Below are positions 1 through 9,637 of a stretch of 18,101 nucleotides of DNA, piece by piece (the stretch's first letter is position 1; every line of letters begins with the position of its first letter). A program made the position numbers and the translations under genes. The stretch covers positions 1 through 18,101 of the forward strand of contig JAAAJB010000667.1 of assembly GCA_016098155.1 (NCBI GenBank), in the 5' to 3' direction. The notes beneath the pieces were generated by a model. That model searched no databases and was not told the DNA's origin. It worked only from the letters and a program-made list of their open reading frames with translations. This stretch comes from Actinomortierella ambigua. Its lineage: Eukaryota > Mortierellomycota > Mortierellomycetes > Mortierellales > Mortierellaceae.

Positions 1-1482
1 ATGTCTACTCTCCGTCTAGGCCTCAAACACCCTACGCTGAGACACTAGTGCGAGTGCAATTTTGTTATGACCTCCGACCAGCAGAAGGAGACAGTGCAAG
101 CTACCAAAGGCACTGTGGTGAAGACTTTGCAACAAGCATGCAATGAGTAACGGGTCTGACTAAGAATGAGAGTAGCGGGCATCAGCACATGTGAGGGGAG
201 GGGCATGTGTGAGTGCATGAACGAGCGAGCAAGATTAACTCCTCTCTCGTTCTCCATCAAACCAGCTGCTGACAGGACGCAGCGTTCCTCTTTAAGCCAA
301 GTCCATGGCTCTAGACCCTAATGGCAGAATCGTAGGTAGCAACATATCCAATACCTTGTCGACTGGGGTGCTCATCAATCTCATCACCATGACCCTCCAT
401 GCCACACAGGATGCCGTCTTGGGCAGTGCAGCGTGGGAGGCCTTTGTGTCCATGGTTAGTTCAGTTGTACGAAAGGAAAAGGGCTATCAATGACTACTCT
501 TCCTCTTACTCCCGTTAAAAAGAAGCTTCTATCTGGTGCTCTTTGACACCACCGAAGATGGCCTCTCCCTCGGCAAGAACCACTCCAAGAAGATCATCCT
601 CCGGGAGTGATTTCTGTGAGGTGATCCACGTGAGTGCGGCGGGCTGCAGGGGTTGATCTGGCAGGCTGGCTACGTCTGACTGATAAACGACCATGGGTCG
701 CGATGAATCCCCATTGTTCATCCTCACCGTCGCTGCCACCAACACCACCATGTCTCTTTCGCTGTTGCTGTTGTTAATGAGGGTATAAAGAGATACATAT
801 TCACCCCACAGTATGCGTATCTCTTTTCCATCTCACCCATGGAACATCCTACATGATTGCCTGAACGGCCCGTCCCTAATGTTGACACTATCGCACCTGA
901 GCTGGAGGCGAGTCTGGCGCGCCTCGCTTCCTCCGAAAGGCGATCATACCATGGAAAGTATTCTTAGTGCCTACCTAATTATATTATATGATTGCTGTTG
1001 AGAGCTATTGGAATGACTAGACAGACCGTTGATCACATAGCGATGACTGTTCCCGAGTCCCCATCTCTCGATAAACAGATGATGGACTATGTGCGTACGT
1101 GAATACTACACTGTCGGGGTCGGGGAAGGTCGTCGTCGTGATGGTTGTAGTGATTTGGGTATTCAAATACTAAATATCAAAGCATTGAAATCTGACAACT
1201 TTAAAGGATCTTGACTTGCTTCGGAGGTTCGTGGTGAAAACAAAGATGGAAAGTAAACTCATCTAGTCCGCGGCACAATCCATCGAAGAACGCCCTTGGG
1301 AGGATCGGGGTTCTATTGTCCACCAGCAGTTGGGGAAAATGGGGGTAGGGGAGGCTTGTTAGACATTCCAGGGAGTGACTTGTAAGAACTTTTAAGTCGA
1401 TGAGAATGCAGATACTTTTGGTTTCTTTGACATCCCTCACTTTTCTCTTATCTCCTCCATCCCCACAGAAGTGCTTGTCATT
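1..1482. other. Upstream region without an assignable gene
   Basis: No open reading frame here matches a family I recognise, and the longest are about 60-140 codons. Three short plus-strand stretches have gene-like codon use but do not join into one obvious frame: about 521-609, 857-967 and 1013-1102. A minus-strand frame at 515-751 also reads smoothly. A TATAAAG lies at 784-790. Part of the region must hold the promoter of the oxidase gene that starts at 1483. The stretch just before 1469 is pyrimidine-rich and ends in CCCCACAG, which suits either a CT-rich fungal core promoter next to the transcription start or the acceptor of an intron in the 5' leader. The rest may be gene relics or ordinary intergenic DNA. 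Confidence 0.4.
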
Positions 1483-1484
1483 AT
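1469..1484 (+). other. Probable last part of 5' leader exon, carrying AT of the start codon
   Basis: This 16-base stretch is bounded on the left by a pyrimidine tract ending in CCCCACAG and on the right by a perfect GTAAGT donor at 1485. Its last two bases, AT at 1483-1484, join the G at 1636 to make the only suitable ATG for the downstream oxidase frame. It may be a micro-exon following an upstream intron, or simply the end of a short leader whose transcription starts near 1465. The spliced start context has an A at -3. Confidence 0.5.
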
Positions 1485-3558
1485 GTAAGTACTCCTCTTG
1501 TGATTCTTCGCCATATAGATCTTTGCCCAAGACGTTTGAGGGGGGCTGGGGGAGGGATGAAAAGGTAGTTTTGAGAAGGGGGTAATGCAACAACCACCCA
1601 TCACTTACCCCCAAAACGATTTGTTTCTTCTCTAGGCTGCCAAATATTGCTCTTTCGGTGTGGCTGGTGAGTCTGCTAGCACACGTTCACAGCGTTGATG
1701 TCGCACTGCCACCAAAATGCACCAAGTCGTTCAGTCGTGGCTCTGCACACAAATGGACCAACTGGGCCGGAAACTGGTTTGCCGATCCAGAGCAGATATT
1801 CTGTCCTCGCTCCCTCAACGATCTGATCACCATTGTGAACCACGCAGCTACCCAAAAGAAGAAGATCCGAACCACTGGCGCATCCCATTCCTGGTCGTCC
1901 GCTTGTGTGGTCAACAACGACGGTTTCCTGGTCGCCACGGGCGGACTGAACAAAATATTCGATCCCTTCAAAATCAAGACTGGCGGCGGTGGCAGCGACG
2001 GTCCCTGGGCCGTCGAGGTTCAATCGGGCGTGGTATTGAAGGATCTCGATACCTTTCTGCAACGACATGACCCGCCGTTGACGATGCCCTCCAACGTTGG
2101 AACAATCTTTGCCACGTACGGCGGCATTCTCTCCATGGGCTGTCATGGAGCCTCCCTCTCGACTCGTACAATCTCTGACCTTGTCATCGAAATGAAACTC
2201 GTCGATGCCAAGGGCACATTGCGCACCTTCTCGAAAGAGAAAGATCCGGCAGAGTTTGCTGCTGCTGTGGTAAACCTTGGCTTATTGGGCATCATTTACA
2301 GCTACACCATTCGCGTCGATCCAATGTTCAAGCTTCTTATGGTGAGTTGAGGCTCAACATGTGTGTCTGTGTGTGCGTATGCGCGTGTGTGTGAGGCCGA
2401 TGCGTGTCCAATCGATATCTTTATGTCTTCTAGGCGTGACACCACCCGTCTTCATTTCCAATGTCATTATCCCCTAGGTGGACTCATACCCACTCGCCAG
2501 TGAATATTTTGGTGATCCCAGCATTGGCGGACCAAAGTTGCGCGACATTGTCCTCGGCAACTACATGACGAGTGTCATATATCGACCATTCAGTGGCGAC
2601 AGACTCGACTACTCCGATGATCGTCTTTGGCTGAAGCGGTGGAACCGAACCGACCGAGCATTGTCACATTCGCTTGTCCCTCAATGCTTACAGACATCTC
2701 TGCAGGATGGCTTGGGCAGTTTTAGCACCTGTCTTGGACAACACATGGCAGCGCACCCTTCATCAACGCGCCCCGTACTCCATGTGGTCCATACGATTAT
2801 GGGCACCAGTTCTGAGAGTGTGCTTCGGGCCCCCAATGCGATTCATTTCACGGGTGGAAGTGAAACTCTTGTACATCTGGATATGGGGTTTTCTTTCAAA
2901 ACAGATCGGGATTTTGCAAACGTCGTTCAAGCTTCGAAATACGCTATTGATCTGGTAAGTATCAGCGGCTCTATCTCTATCGCTATCGCTATCTCCCTCC
3001 CTCTCTCAGGGTGTAGAGAAAAAAAAAAGAACATCGAGTCATCATAATTTTAACTACTTTTTTCTTTTTGGACTGGGGGTCACAGATGTACGAGTATGCA
3101 CATCAAGGTGTTTTCCCACTCAACATCGCCTTGAACCTTCGGTTTGTAAAGTCGTCGGCCATGATCATGTCGCACGTTTACGACGAAGACCCCGAAGCGA
3201 TCTATTGTATGATAGAGCTTCTTTCCTTCAAGGGTACCCCCGGGTTTGACGAGTTTTCGACTACAGTTGCCCAGTATTGGATGAAGAACTTTGGAGCAAG
3301 GTAAAAAAAAAAAAGTTGTAGATTTGGGATGCAGACGAATTTTTTGGTCCCACTGCTGACATTGTCACGCTCCTCCTCTCTCTTCCCATCAACGCTAGGC
3401 CACACTGGGCCAAGGTGTGGGAAAAAATGCCAGGAATCATTCCATATATCCAAGAGAGGGAGAGAGCACAGTTTGACAGGTTCCATGTTGTCCGCAAGAA
3501 GTACGATCCCGAAGACATGTTTTTCACCGGGTTGTTTGCCGAGATATTAGGAAAATAA
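1483..3558 (+). CDS. FAD-linked sugar-lactone oxidase (D-arabinono-1,4-lactone oxidase / L-gulonolactone oxidase family), with predicted signal peptide
   Basis: The family oxidises aldonolactones with O2 to ascorbate-type products and H2O2, using FAD. My model joins 1483-1484, 1636-2341, 2478-2954, 3086-3300 and 3399-3558, giving 519 residues with all junctions GT-AG and in frame. Residues 1-24 (start MLPNIALSVW) are hydrophobic and look like a signal peptide, with cleavage near residue 20 or 24. The FAD-binding PCMH-type domain follows: NWAGN near 43-47, GASHS at 82-86 whose His85 sits where the family attaches FAD covalently, and a GGILSMGCHG segment. The C-terminal ALO domain has WLKRWNRTD at about 287-295 and the hallmark RPHWAK at 467-472, then a YDPEDMF end. 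Length suits the family. Yeast Alo1 is a mitochondrial-membrane enzyme without this kind of signal, so a secreted or ER role is inferred. The family call is firm; the substrate is not. Confidence 0.86.
1485..1635 (+). other. First intron of the lactone oxidase gene, splitting the start codon
   Basis: The donor is GTAAGT and the acceptor is TTCTTCTCTAG after a pyrimidine-rich stretch, with CACTTAC as a plausible branch site. The intron is 151 bases and phase 2. Removing it creates ATG CTG CCA in frame with the oxidase. If it is retained, the same AT is followed by GTAA, so the RNA reads AUG UAA, a one-codon start-stop. No other in-frame ATG exists before the one at about 2087, deep inside the FAD domain. 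Confidence 0.68.
2342..2477 (+). other. Second intron of the lactone oxidase gene
   Basis: The intron is 136 bases, phase 0, with donor GTGAGT and acceptor CCCCTAG. Retention would stop translation at the third intron codon (TGA at 2348). Positions 2369-2393 are perfectly alternating purine-pyrimidine (GT with a GCGC core), a composition known to favour Z-DNA. Confidence 0.85.
2955..3085 (+). other. Third intron of the lactone oxidase gene
   Basis: The intron is 131 bases, phase 0, with donor GTAAGT and acceptor GGTCACAG. Near its 5' end there is a short run of CTATCT/CTATCG hexamers, followed by CT-rich and then A-rich and T-rich stretches. Both flanks continue the oxidase frame (..YAIDL | MYEYAHQG..). 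Confidence 0.85.
3301..3398 (+). other. Fourth intron of the lactone oxidase gene
   Basis: The intron is 98 bases, phase 2, with donor GTAAAA followed by an A tract and acceptor ACGCTAG. Splicing rebuilds the family hallmark RPHWAK across the junction (AG|G CCA CAC TGG), which makes this boundary very secure. Retention gives AGG TAA, an immediate stop. Confidence 0.9.
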
Positions 3559-3559
3559 A
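3554..3559 (+). terminator. Canonical AATAAA overlapping the oxidase stop codon
   Basis: AATAAA at 3554-3559 contains the TAA stop codon (3556-3558). If used as the polyadenylation signal it would give a 3' untranslated region of only about 15-30 bases. Fungal signals are often degenerate, so another downstream A-rich site could be used instead. Confidence 0.4.
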
Positions 3560-3910
3560 GCACCATTCTTGCCTTCCCTGCCTGTTCCTCACCAGGTCTA
3601 CCACATTTTCAACAACTGTCTATGGCCTTGACATCCTCCCTACCTCACCCCTTCCTCTGAAGTACTATGCGCCGAATGAAAAAACAACAACACATCCACA
3701 CATTGAAAACGCTTTTTTTCTTTAAAAGAACCATTAGTGGGTAAGGTATATTGGGGTAGAGGGTGGGAATATGTATACAAGGTATGGAACACGATTTTTG
3801 TACAAAGAGTGAGTTCAGACAACGGAAAGAAAAAAAAAAAAGGAAGGGTGAAAAAAGAAAGTACGCAAATGCCAGGGCACTCCTCCCCTCCCTGCTTTCT
3901 TGGTTCGTTC
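3559..3910. other. Short intergenic gap between two convergent genes
   Basis: This 352-base gap separates the stop of the oxidase (+) from the stop of the kinesin (-), so it must hold both 3' untranslated regions and both cleavage sites. It contains long A tracts on the plus strand (about 3828-3841) and a T7-CTTTAAAAGAA stretch near 3714-3730 that is A/T-rich on both strands. I see no canonical AATAAA for the kinesin on the minus strand. No gene is supported here. Confidence 0.6.
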
Positions 3911-6900
3911 TTAGTAGGCCGACACCATGTCCTCCGCTCTCGACTGGCTCGAGCCCGCAGCGACGGCAGTCACCGTCGCAGGGCGCAGTGGTTGTTCGGG
4001 CGTGGTTCCCGACAAGATCGACAATGTCGACACCAACGAGACGGCCGACGATGAGCTGGCCGACGATGGCCAATCCGGTGTGTTATCACCCGTATCGTTG
4101 CCGCCGTTGTTGTTGTTATTGGTATTGTTGTGGTGGTTGAGGTTGACGCTGGTAAGATGGTCTGGAGGCACCGTCGACGCCGGGCGACTGGGAAGTTGTC
4201 CACGCTGTTGCTGTTGAGACAGTTGCTGCATCAGCTTTTGCCTCTCAAAGGACGGTTGGTGCGACAGGCGACGGTTCGGCGGGTACGATGTTCCAGAGAC
4301 GCTGCCGCTACCGCCGTTACCGCCGCTGCCGCCACTGGTACCCTCCGCCAGCTGTTGCTGTTGCTGAAGAAGTTGTTGAAATCCAGCGCTCGACATATTC
4401 CCGCTCGTCGTCATACTTCCTCCTGCATGACCACCCGCTGGGCTTGGTGGGTATGGCTGTGGGTAAGAGCCGGTCCTTGTCGTCGCCATCACGCGCGCCT
4501 GGCTCGCTTGGGTATGCACAGAAGCCAGTCGCTCAAACACGTTCTGGTTATCGTCCCACGAGCCACTGACCCGTCGAGACGCCGCCGTATGGAAATGCTG
4601 ATGATGGTGTGGGTCGACACCGCAGCCGTTTGTGCCATTGTGGAAGCCAAAGCTCGTGTCAGCGGCCGTGGAACCATGCACCATCTGGCTCGCCGTCGGC
4701 GTCGTTGCCAAAATGCTGGCGGCTCCGATCCTGCTCAGGGGACGACCGTTTCCGTTCCTGTTGCTGCTGCCGCCAGGCGTCGGTGGTCCATGATGGTTCG
4801 ACACCGCCGTGTCCGAGTCGGACCGGAAGAAGTTTCGTCGGCCATTCATGCCGGGGCTCGGCGTTGTAGGACGACTACCGACCGCTGCACCACCCGATCC
4901 TCCCGCGGCGTTGCGCTGATGCCCACCACCACTACCACCGCTCATCATCATAGCACCGTGGCTCTTTGTATGACGCAGCGTTGGGTCTGGCGTAGGGGGC
5001 AAGCCCGTGTGAATCGAGAGCGCACTGGCACGGCCGCGTTGCTGGTACAGAGGGTGTACTGGTCCATCACCGCCACTTGCTCCCTGATGCTCCAAGGAGT
5101 TTCCATAACCATGACTGCCCGTGCCACTGTTGCGCGAGCGAGCTGTAGACTTTGCTGGGATAGCGATGGGCGTCGAGGCACCGCCATTACGACGGGCGGC
5201 CACTGCCGCATGCTGGTTATTGGCCTCAGCTTGCTGCTGCTCCGTGGTCTTTCGGCGACTAGAGGCAGTGGGCTGCTGGTAGCTGCTGTGGGACCGATTG
5301 TGGGTGGGGACGTGGCCCGAGCCGTGACCATCTTGGTGGTGACCCATACTTGACAGACTGCGCGTGTGGTGAAGGGTCTGCTGGTGGTGCTGCTGGTTGT
5401 TGCTGTGGCCGTTCGCATTAGTGCTATCACTTCGATGATGCCCATACATGGACGAAGGTCGGCTGCGAGGCGTCGGAGGAGCATGGTGGTTATTGTGGTG
5501 ACCGTGATGCGAAGGTGACTTGCTCATCGGGATGTGGTCCGAAGACGAAACTCGGCGTGGTCCATTCTGACCAATGGCGCTGGTGCTGCTTGACCGGGTC
5601 AGGCGGCGCTGAAGATCATCACCCTCCTTATCAACATTCGCCCATCCAGTCAAATCCGTCGATCCAGCACGAGGAATGCCTGAGAAGGAGACGCGGCGCT
5701 GATCGCCGTTGGCCATCAACAGACGCGAAAACTCGCCACTCGAGCCTCCGACCTTGGGTGAGGCCGTCTCGGACGTTCGAATAGCGTCATCGTACAGCTG
5801 GTCAAAGATGGTCGACACACGCTTGGACGACAGCTTCTCGTCCAACACAATCTCAGCCATGCTACCAGGACGAGGCTTCGCCGCAGGAGGCAGTGGCCTC
5901 CACGAGCTGCTGGTGCCAGGGCTGGGGCCGCGGCTACCATGGCCGTCATGGTTGTCTGTTGGGCTGGTGGGCGAAGGCAGCTGGGCAGCTGATGCCGAAC
6001 GCATGCTGATGCCCAAGGCATGAGCATCGATCTCGCCATTCGAGCGCTTCTTGCCTTCCAAATCGTCCTCATCTGATGACAGTGTGGCCAAGCCTGCAGG
6101 CACAAGAGGTCCGTCATCCCCACTGTCGGCACTCTGGCTCGCAAGGCTATTCCGCGACGACGATGATGAGCAGCTGTCGGCTTGCTGGGCAGCCGAGGCA
6201 TGGAAGCCAAGCTCGCGCAGCTTGGCGACCAAGCCATCGCAGCGACGTTCGTAGCTCTCGGTCGTGCCAATGGCCGTCCGACGCATGGCCTGGAGGGCGC
6301 GCTTGAGTTCCTCGATAACCTTGTCCTGATGAGAGACCTGGACGCTGAGCGCATTCTCGTGCGTACGAACCCCGACCATGTCTTCAAAGAGCATCTCCAA
6401 AAAGTCACGCGTCTCGGCCAATTCCATCGAGCGCAGGATCTTGATCGACGAATCAAAGGCGTTCGCGGCGCCCGATCCTGGTGGTAGACCCATGGCGTCT
6501 TCGTTCATACCCTTGCGGATCAGCTGCAGCTGGGTCATAAGCTCCTCGTCGTCGCTGCGATGACCACCTGCGGCGTTGACTGATCCTGGTGCGGAAACCA
6601 TGCCCAGGGCGACAGCCTCTGCCTGCAGGGCGCGGATCCTGGCTGTAAAGTATGCCATCTCGGCATCGATCATCGCCATTCGGTCGTCCATGTACTGTGG
6701 TTCGCTGGCAAAATCAAGCACAATGTCTCCGTTGGCCAGGGCTTCGTCCTCCTGAGCCTTGACGACTCGTTCGCGCTCCTGCTCAAGCTCAGTCTTCTCC
6801 GATCGCAGACGCTCACGCTTCTGCATCAGGTCATCCATCACGGCGATTGTATGACGACCCGTAATGTAGCCATAGATGGCACGGTCAATGACCTGCTTCT

Positions 6901-9637
6901 TCTGGATAGCGCGCAGCTTGGAAGGTCCCTGCGCCGAAGGGGAGGAAGACGACGATGGGCCCATACCTGGCCTGGTGTTCTTGGATCGTCCAGGAATGCG
7001 CGAGGTGGGCGCAGTAGCACCGTAGCCAGAGCTCCGAACTTCGTGATAGGGCTCGGGTGAGGTGCCCAAGCGGGGAGCTTTCTTGGGTGCCTTGGAGATG
7101 CCCTTGGGGGTTTGGGCCTTCTTCAAAAAGTTGATCACGGTCCGGGCGGCACTGTTTCCACCCTGCGACTGCTTGTGCAGGAGAGCCTGTGCGCGCTGCT
7201 GCTGCATCACCTGGTGTTCGACCTCGCGCTCGGCCTTCTTGCGGCCCTCGACGGCCGCACGCTCGGATCTTCGCAGCACCTGGAGCTCGCGGTCGTTGGC
7301 GGCATTGATCTCCTTGATCCGCTCGGCATCCTCCTTCATGCGCTTGATCATGCGCTGCTTCTCTGCCTTGAGCGTCTCGACAGCGAGCTTGAGCGTTCGA
7401 AGCTGGTTCTCGGCAAGGTTGCGCTTCTCGTTGGCCACTTTGGACACCTCCGAGTACTTGTGCTGCAGCTCGGACAGTTCTGAAGTCAACTGGCGGATCT
7501 TGGACTCGTACTTGACCTTGAGAGCAGAGACCTTGTCTGTGTTGGGGTCCTCGCGGGCATGCATGGCACGATCGCGCTCCTGCTCGACCTCAAAGATTCT
7601 CAGCTCCAGTTCTCGGATCTCGTCCTCATACTGACGCTTCATCGAATGGAACTCCATCTCTGCACGTTCGAGTTGCTGCACGAGAGCCGACTTGATCGCA
7701 ATACCTTCTGCCAGCATGACTTCGAGGCTGCCGTCCTTTCTGCTGCCGTGGCCGCTGCTGGCGATGCTCGGCACGCCGCTGTCCTTGCCCAAACTAGCGG
7801 AGCCAGCAGTATCATCGCCACCGCTCTTGATCGAGCGAGTGTCTCCACTCCTGATGGACCGGTGATCGGAAGTGATGGCGGCAATGGATTCCATGGCTTT
7901 GCGTGCATTTTCCAAATGCATCTCAGCGTCCTTTTCAATGTCCAAAATGTCCTTGGGCGTAAGAGTGCCTCCACCAGAGACGGGCTTGATCACCAATGGG
8001 TGCTCCTCGATATCACTCTGGGAGATGGGGAAAGTGAACTGGTGCATGGCCTTCATGGCATTCGCCAGCGTCTCGGTTGCCTTTTGCTCGGCCTCTTGGA
8101 AGACCTTTTCGTCGTCAACAGATTTTTCCTTCCACGATGATCCTGAAGGAGACTCCATGGGGAAATCCTCTTGGATTGGCGAAATTGCAGCCGCAACAAT
8201 GTCATCAAGTCCCGGGTATTGGCTGCCGCGCGAGCGGTGGCTAGAGGGGTGGGAGCGATGCGAGCGATGTGACATACCCGACGACGAGGACAGGATCGAA
8301 TCGCGACGGTAGGCGCCGCCGCTACCGCTACCACGTGCTGAACCCGCTTGCAGGATCGCCGATGATGCTGGGTCGAGGAAGTTGATCATGTTCAAGTCCA
8401 TGCCACTCTTCTCGGCCTTGAGAAGCAAGAGTCCACGACGGATGTCCTCCTTGGCCTTGTCCAGGGTGTCGCCCATGCCCCCAGAGCCGTGACGGCTGCC
8501 GCGGGACTTGCGCGAGAAGCTGTAGGATGAGTCCGAGTCTGTAGCAGTCGTGGTCGGCAATCGAGGTTGCTGTTTCAGAGATGATCCCGAGGACGAGTAC
8601 GATCCATCACGGCTCAGGTGAGCCAGCGGGTCATTCTCCTCGCTCTTCAAGTTCTGGAACCATGCCGAGGCGCCACCGGGTGCGAGCGTCTGTGTAATGT
8701 CGGGCATCGATGGTGTGTTGGGCAGTTTGGTGGGCTCAACTCCTTTAAGGAGCGATGGAGTGCTACCAAAGTCAAACTTTGAGGCTGCGCGAGCAGACTT
8801 TTGACCCTTGCGCTTCGATGGAGAGCGGCGGCCACGCGGCGACATGGCACCCTGGTCCTCGTCGTGCTCGCTGTCTGCATCATGGTCCTCATCAAAGGAT
8901 TCGTGTCTCCGCAGAGGTTGAGGGGCTTGGCCTGCCCGTCGTCCAAAGACCGATGCTTGCTGTTGTGTGAGAAGATTTTGGAGTTCGAGAGCCTGATCCT
9001 CGGCCGCAATCAAACGATCCTTGAGAAGCATAACGGTGCGGTGGTATGTTGTCATAATGGGGTGTGCCTCAATGTCGGAGTCGCCAGTCACTTCACGCTC
9101 GACCAGCAAGGTGTCGCGCTCGGCCAAAACATCGCACAGCTCGGCACTGCTCTCCTTGAGACGGTCGCGGAGACGGCCAACCTCGCCACGCAGAGCCCGA
9201 ATCTCCTCGGCCGCTCGGCGCTGGTCCATTTGCGAAGCCGCTCCTGCACCCATAGCTCGGAAAGAGCTGTTTTCCATCTTGAGTCGGTTGATCTCAGCGC
9301 GCAGCTGAGCGACCTCTGCGCTAGCAGAGTCCCGAAAGTCTTGGTTGATCACAACGCGGTTACGGATGTTTCGAGCCCGATTGGCATAAACAAGTGTGCT
9401 CAAAGTCTCGTTAGCATCTACATCAGCTGCTGACACACAGGCAAGCATCAGGGTGGCACTGTTGCCTCCGAGCGAGTCCTGCAACAGTCGTGTCAGCTTT
9501 GAGTCTCGGTATGGTACGTGTGATGCCCTTCGTGACTCGTCGCCCAGTGCACTGATGACATTGCCAAGTGCCAACAGTCCAGAGTTGATGGAAATGCCCT
9601 CCTTGGCGCGATCGCCCACTGCTCGAGTTCGTTTCAG
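3911..9637 (-). other. Giant intronless last exon of the kinesin gene
   Basis: This single 5727-base open exon encodes residues 269-2176, from [14 protein letters not shown] to the stop. The first 268 codons are spread over five exons while the following 1908 codons have no intron, a strong 5' bias of introns. Open-frame integrity over 5.7 kb, family motifs in the first 100 codons and coiled-coil heptads further on exclude a chance ORF. The 3' third, about 3911-6200, uses long CAC/CAG/AAC-rich runs encoding poly-His, poly-Gln (about residue 2028) and poly-Asn (about residue 2111). Confidence 0.9.

Noticed and set aside
813..1001. Small plus-strand gene just after the TATAAAG at 784
   Set aside because: The 62-codon frame has no recognisable feature, the spacing to the TATA would leave almost no leader, and a different frame over the same bases looks more protein-like.
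1400..1585. Alternative signal-peptide-like start MRMQILLVSLTSLTFLLS upstream of the oxidase
   Set aside because: Using the GTAAGT donor at 1485, this frame runs into TGA shortly after 1636 and does not enter the oxidase frame. The sequence is better read as a CT-rich tract ending in a splice acceptor or transcription start.
1201..1614. 137-codon minus-strand open frame
   Set aside because: It overlaps the oxidase leader and first intron on the other strand and matches no family I recognise. Its smooth C-terminal part is noted only as possible chance.
1658..2350. Oxidase starting at the GTG at 1658 without upstream splicing
   Set aside because: GTG is not a normal start in nuclear genes. 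The spliced AT|G at 1484/1636 gives a proper start, a strong intron and a better signal peptide in the same frame.
4130..5353. 407-codon open frame on the plus strand
   Set aside because: It lies antisense to the low-complexity tail of the kinesin. Its product is a mix of Arg, Thr, Val and Leu with no domain, as expected from the complement of CAC/CAG/AGC-rich codons.
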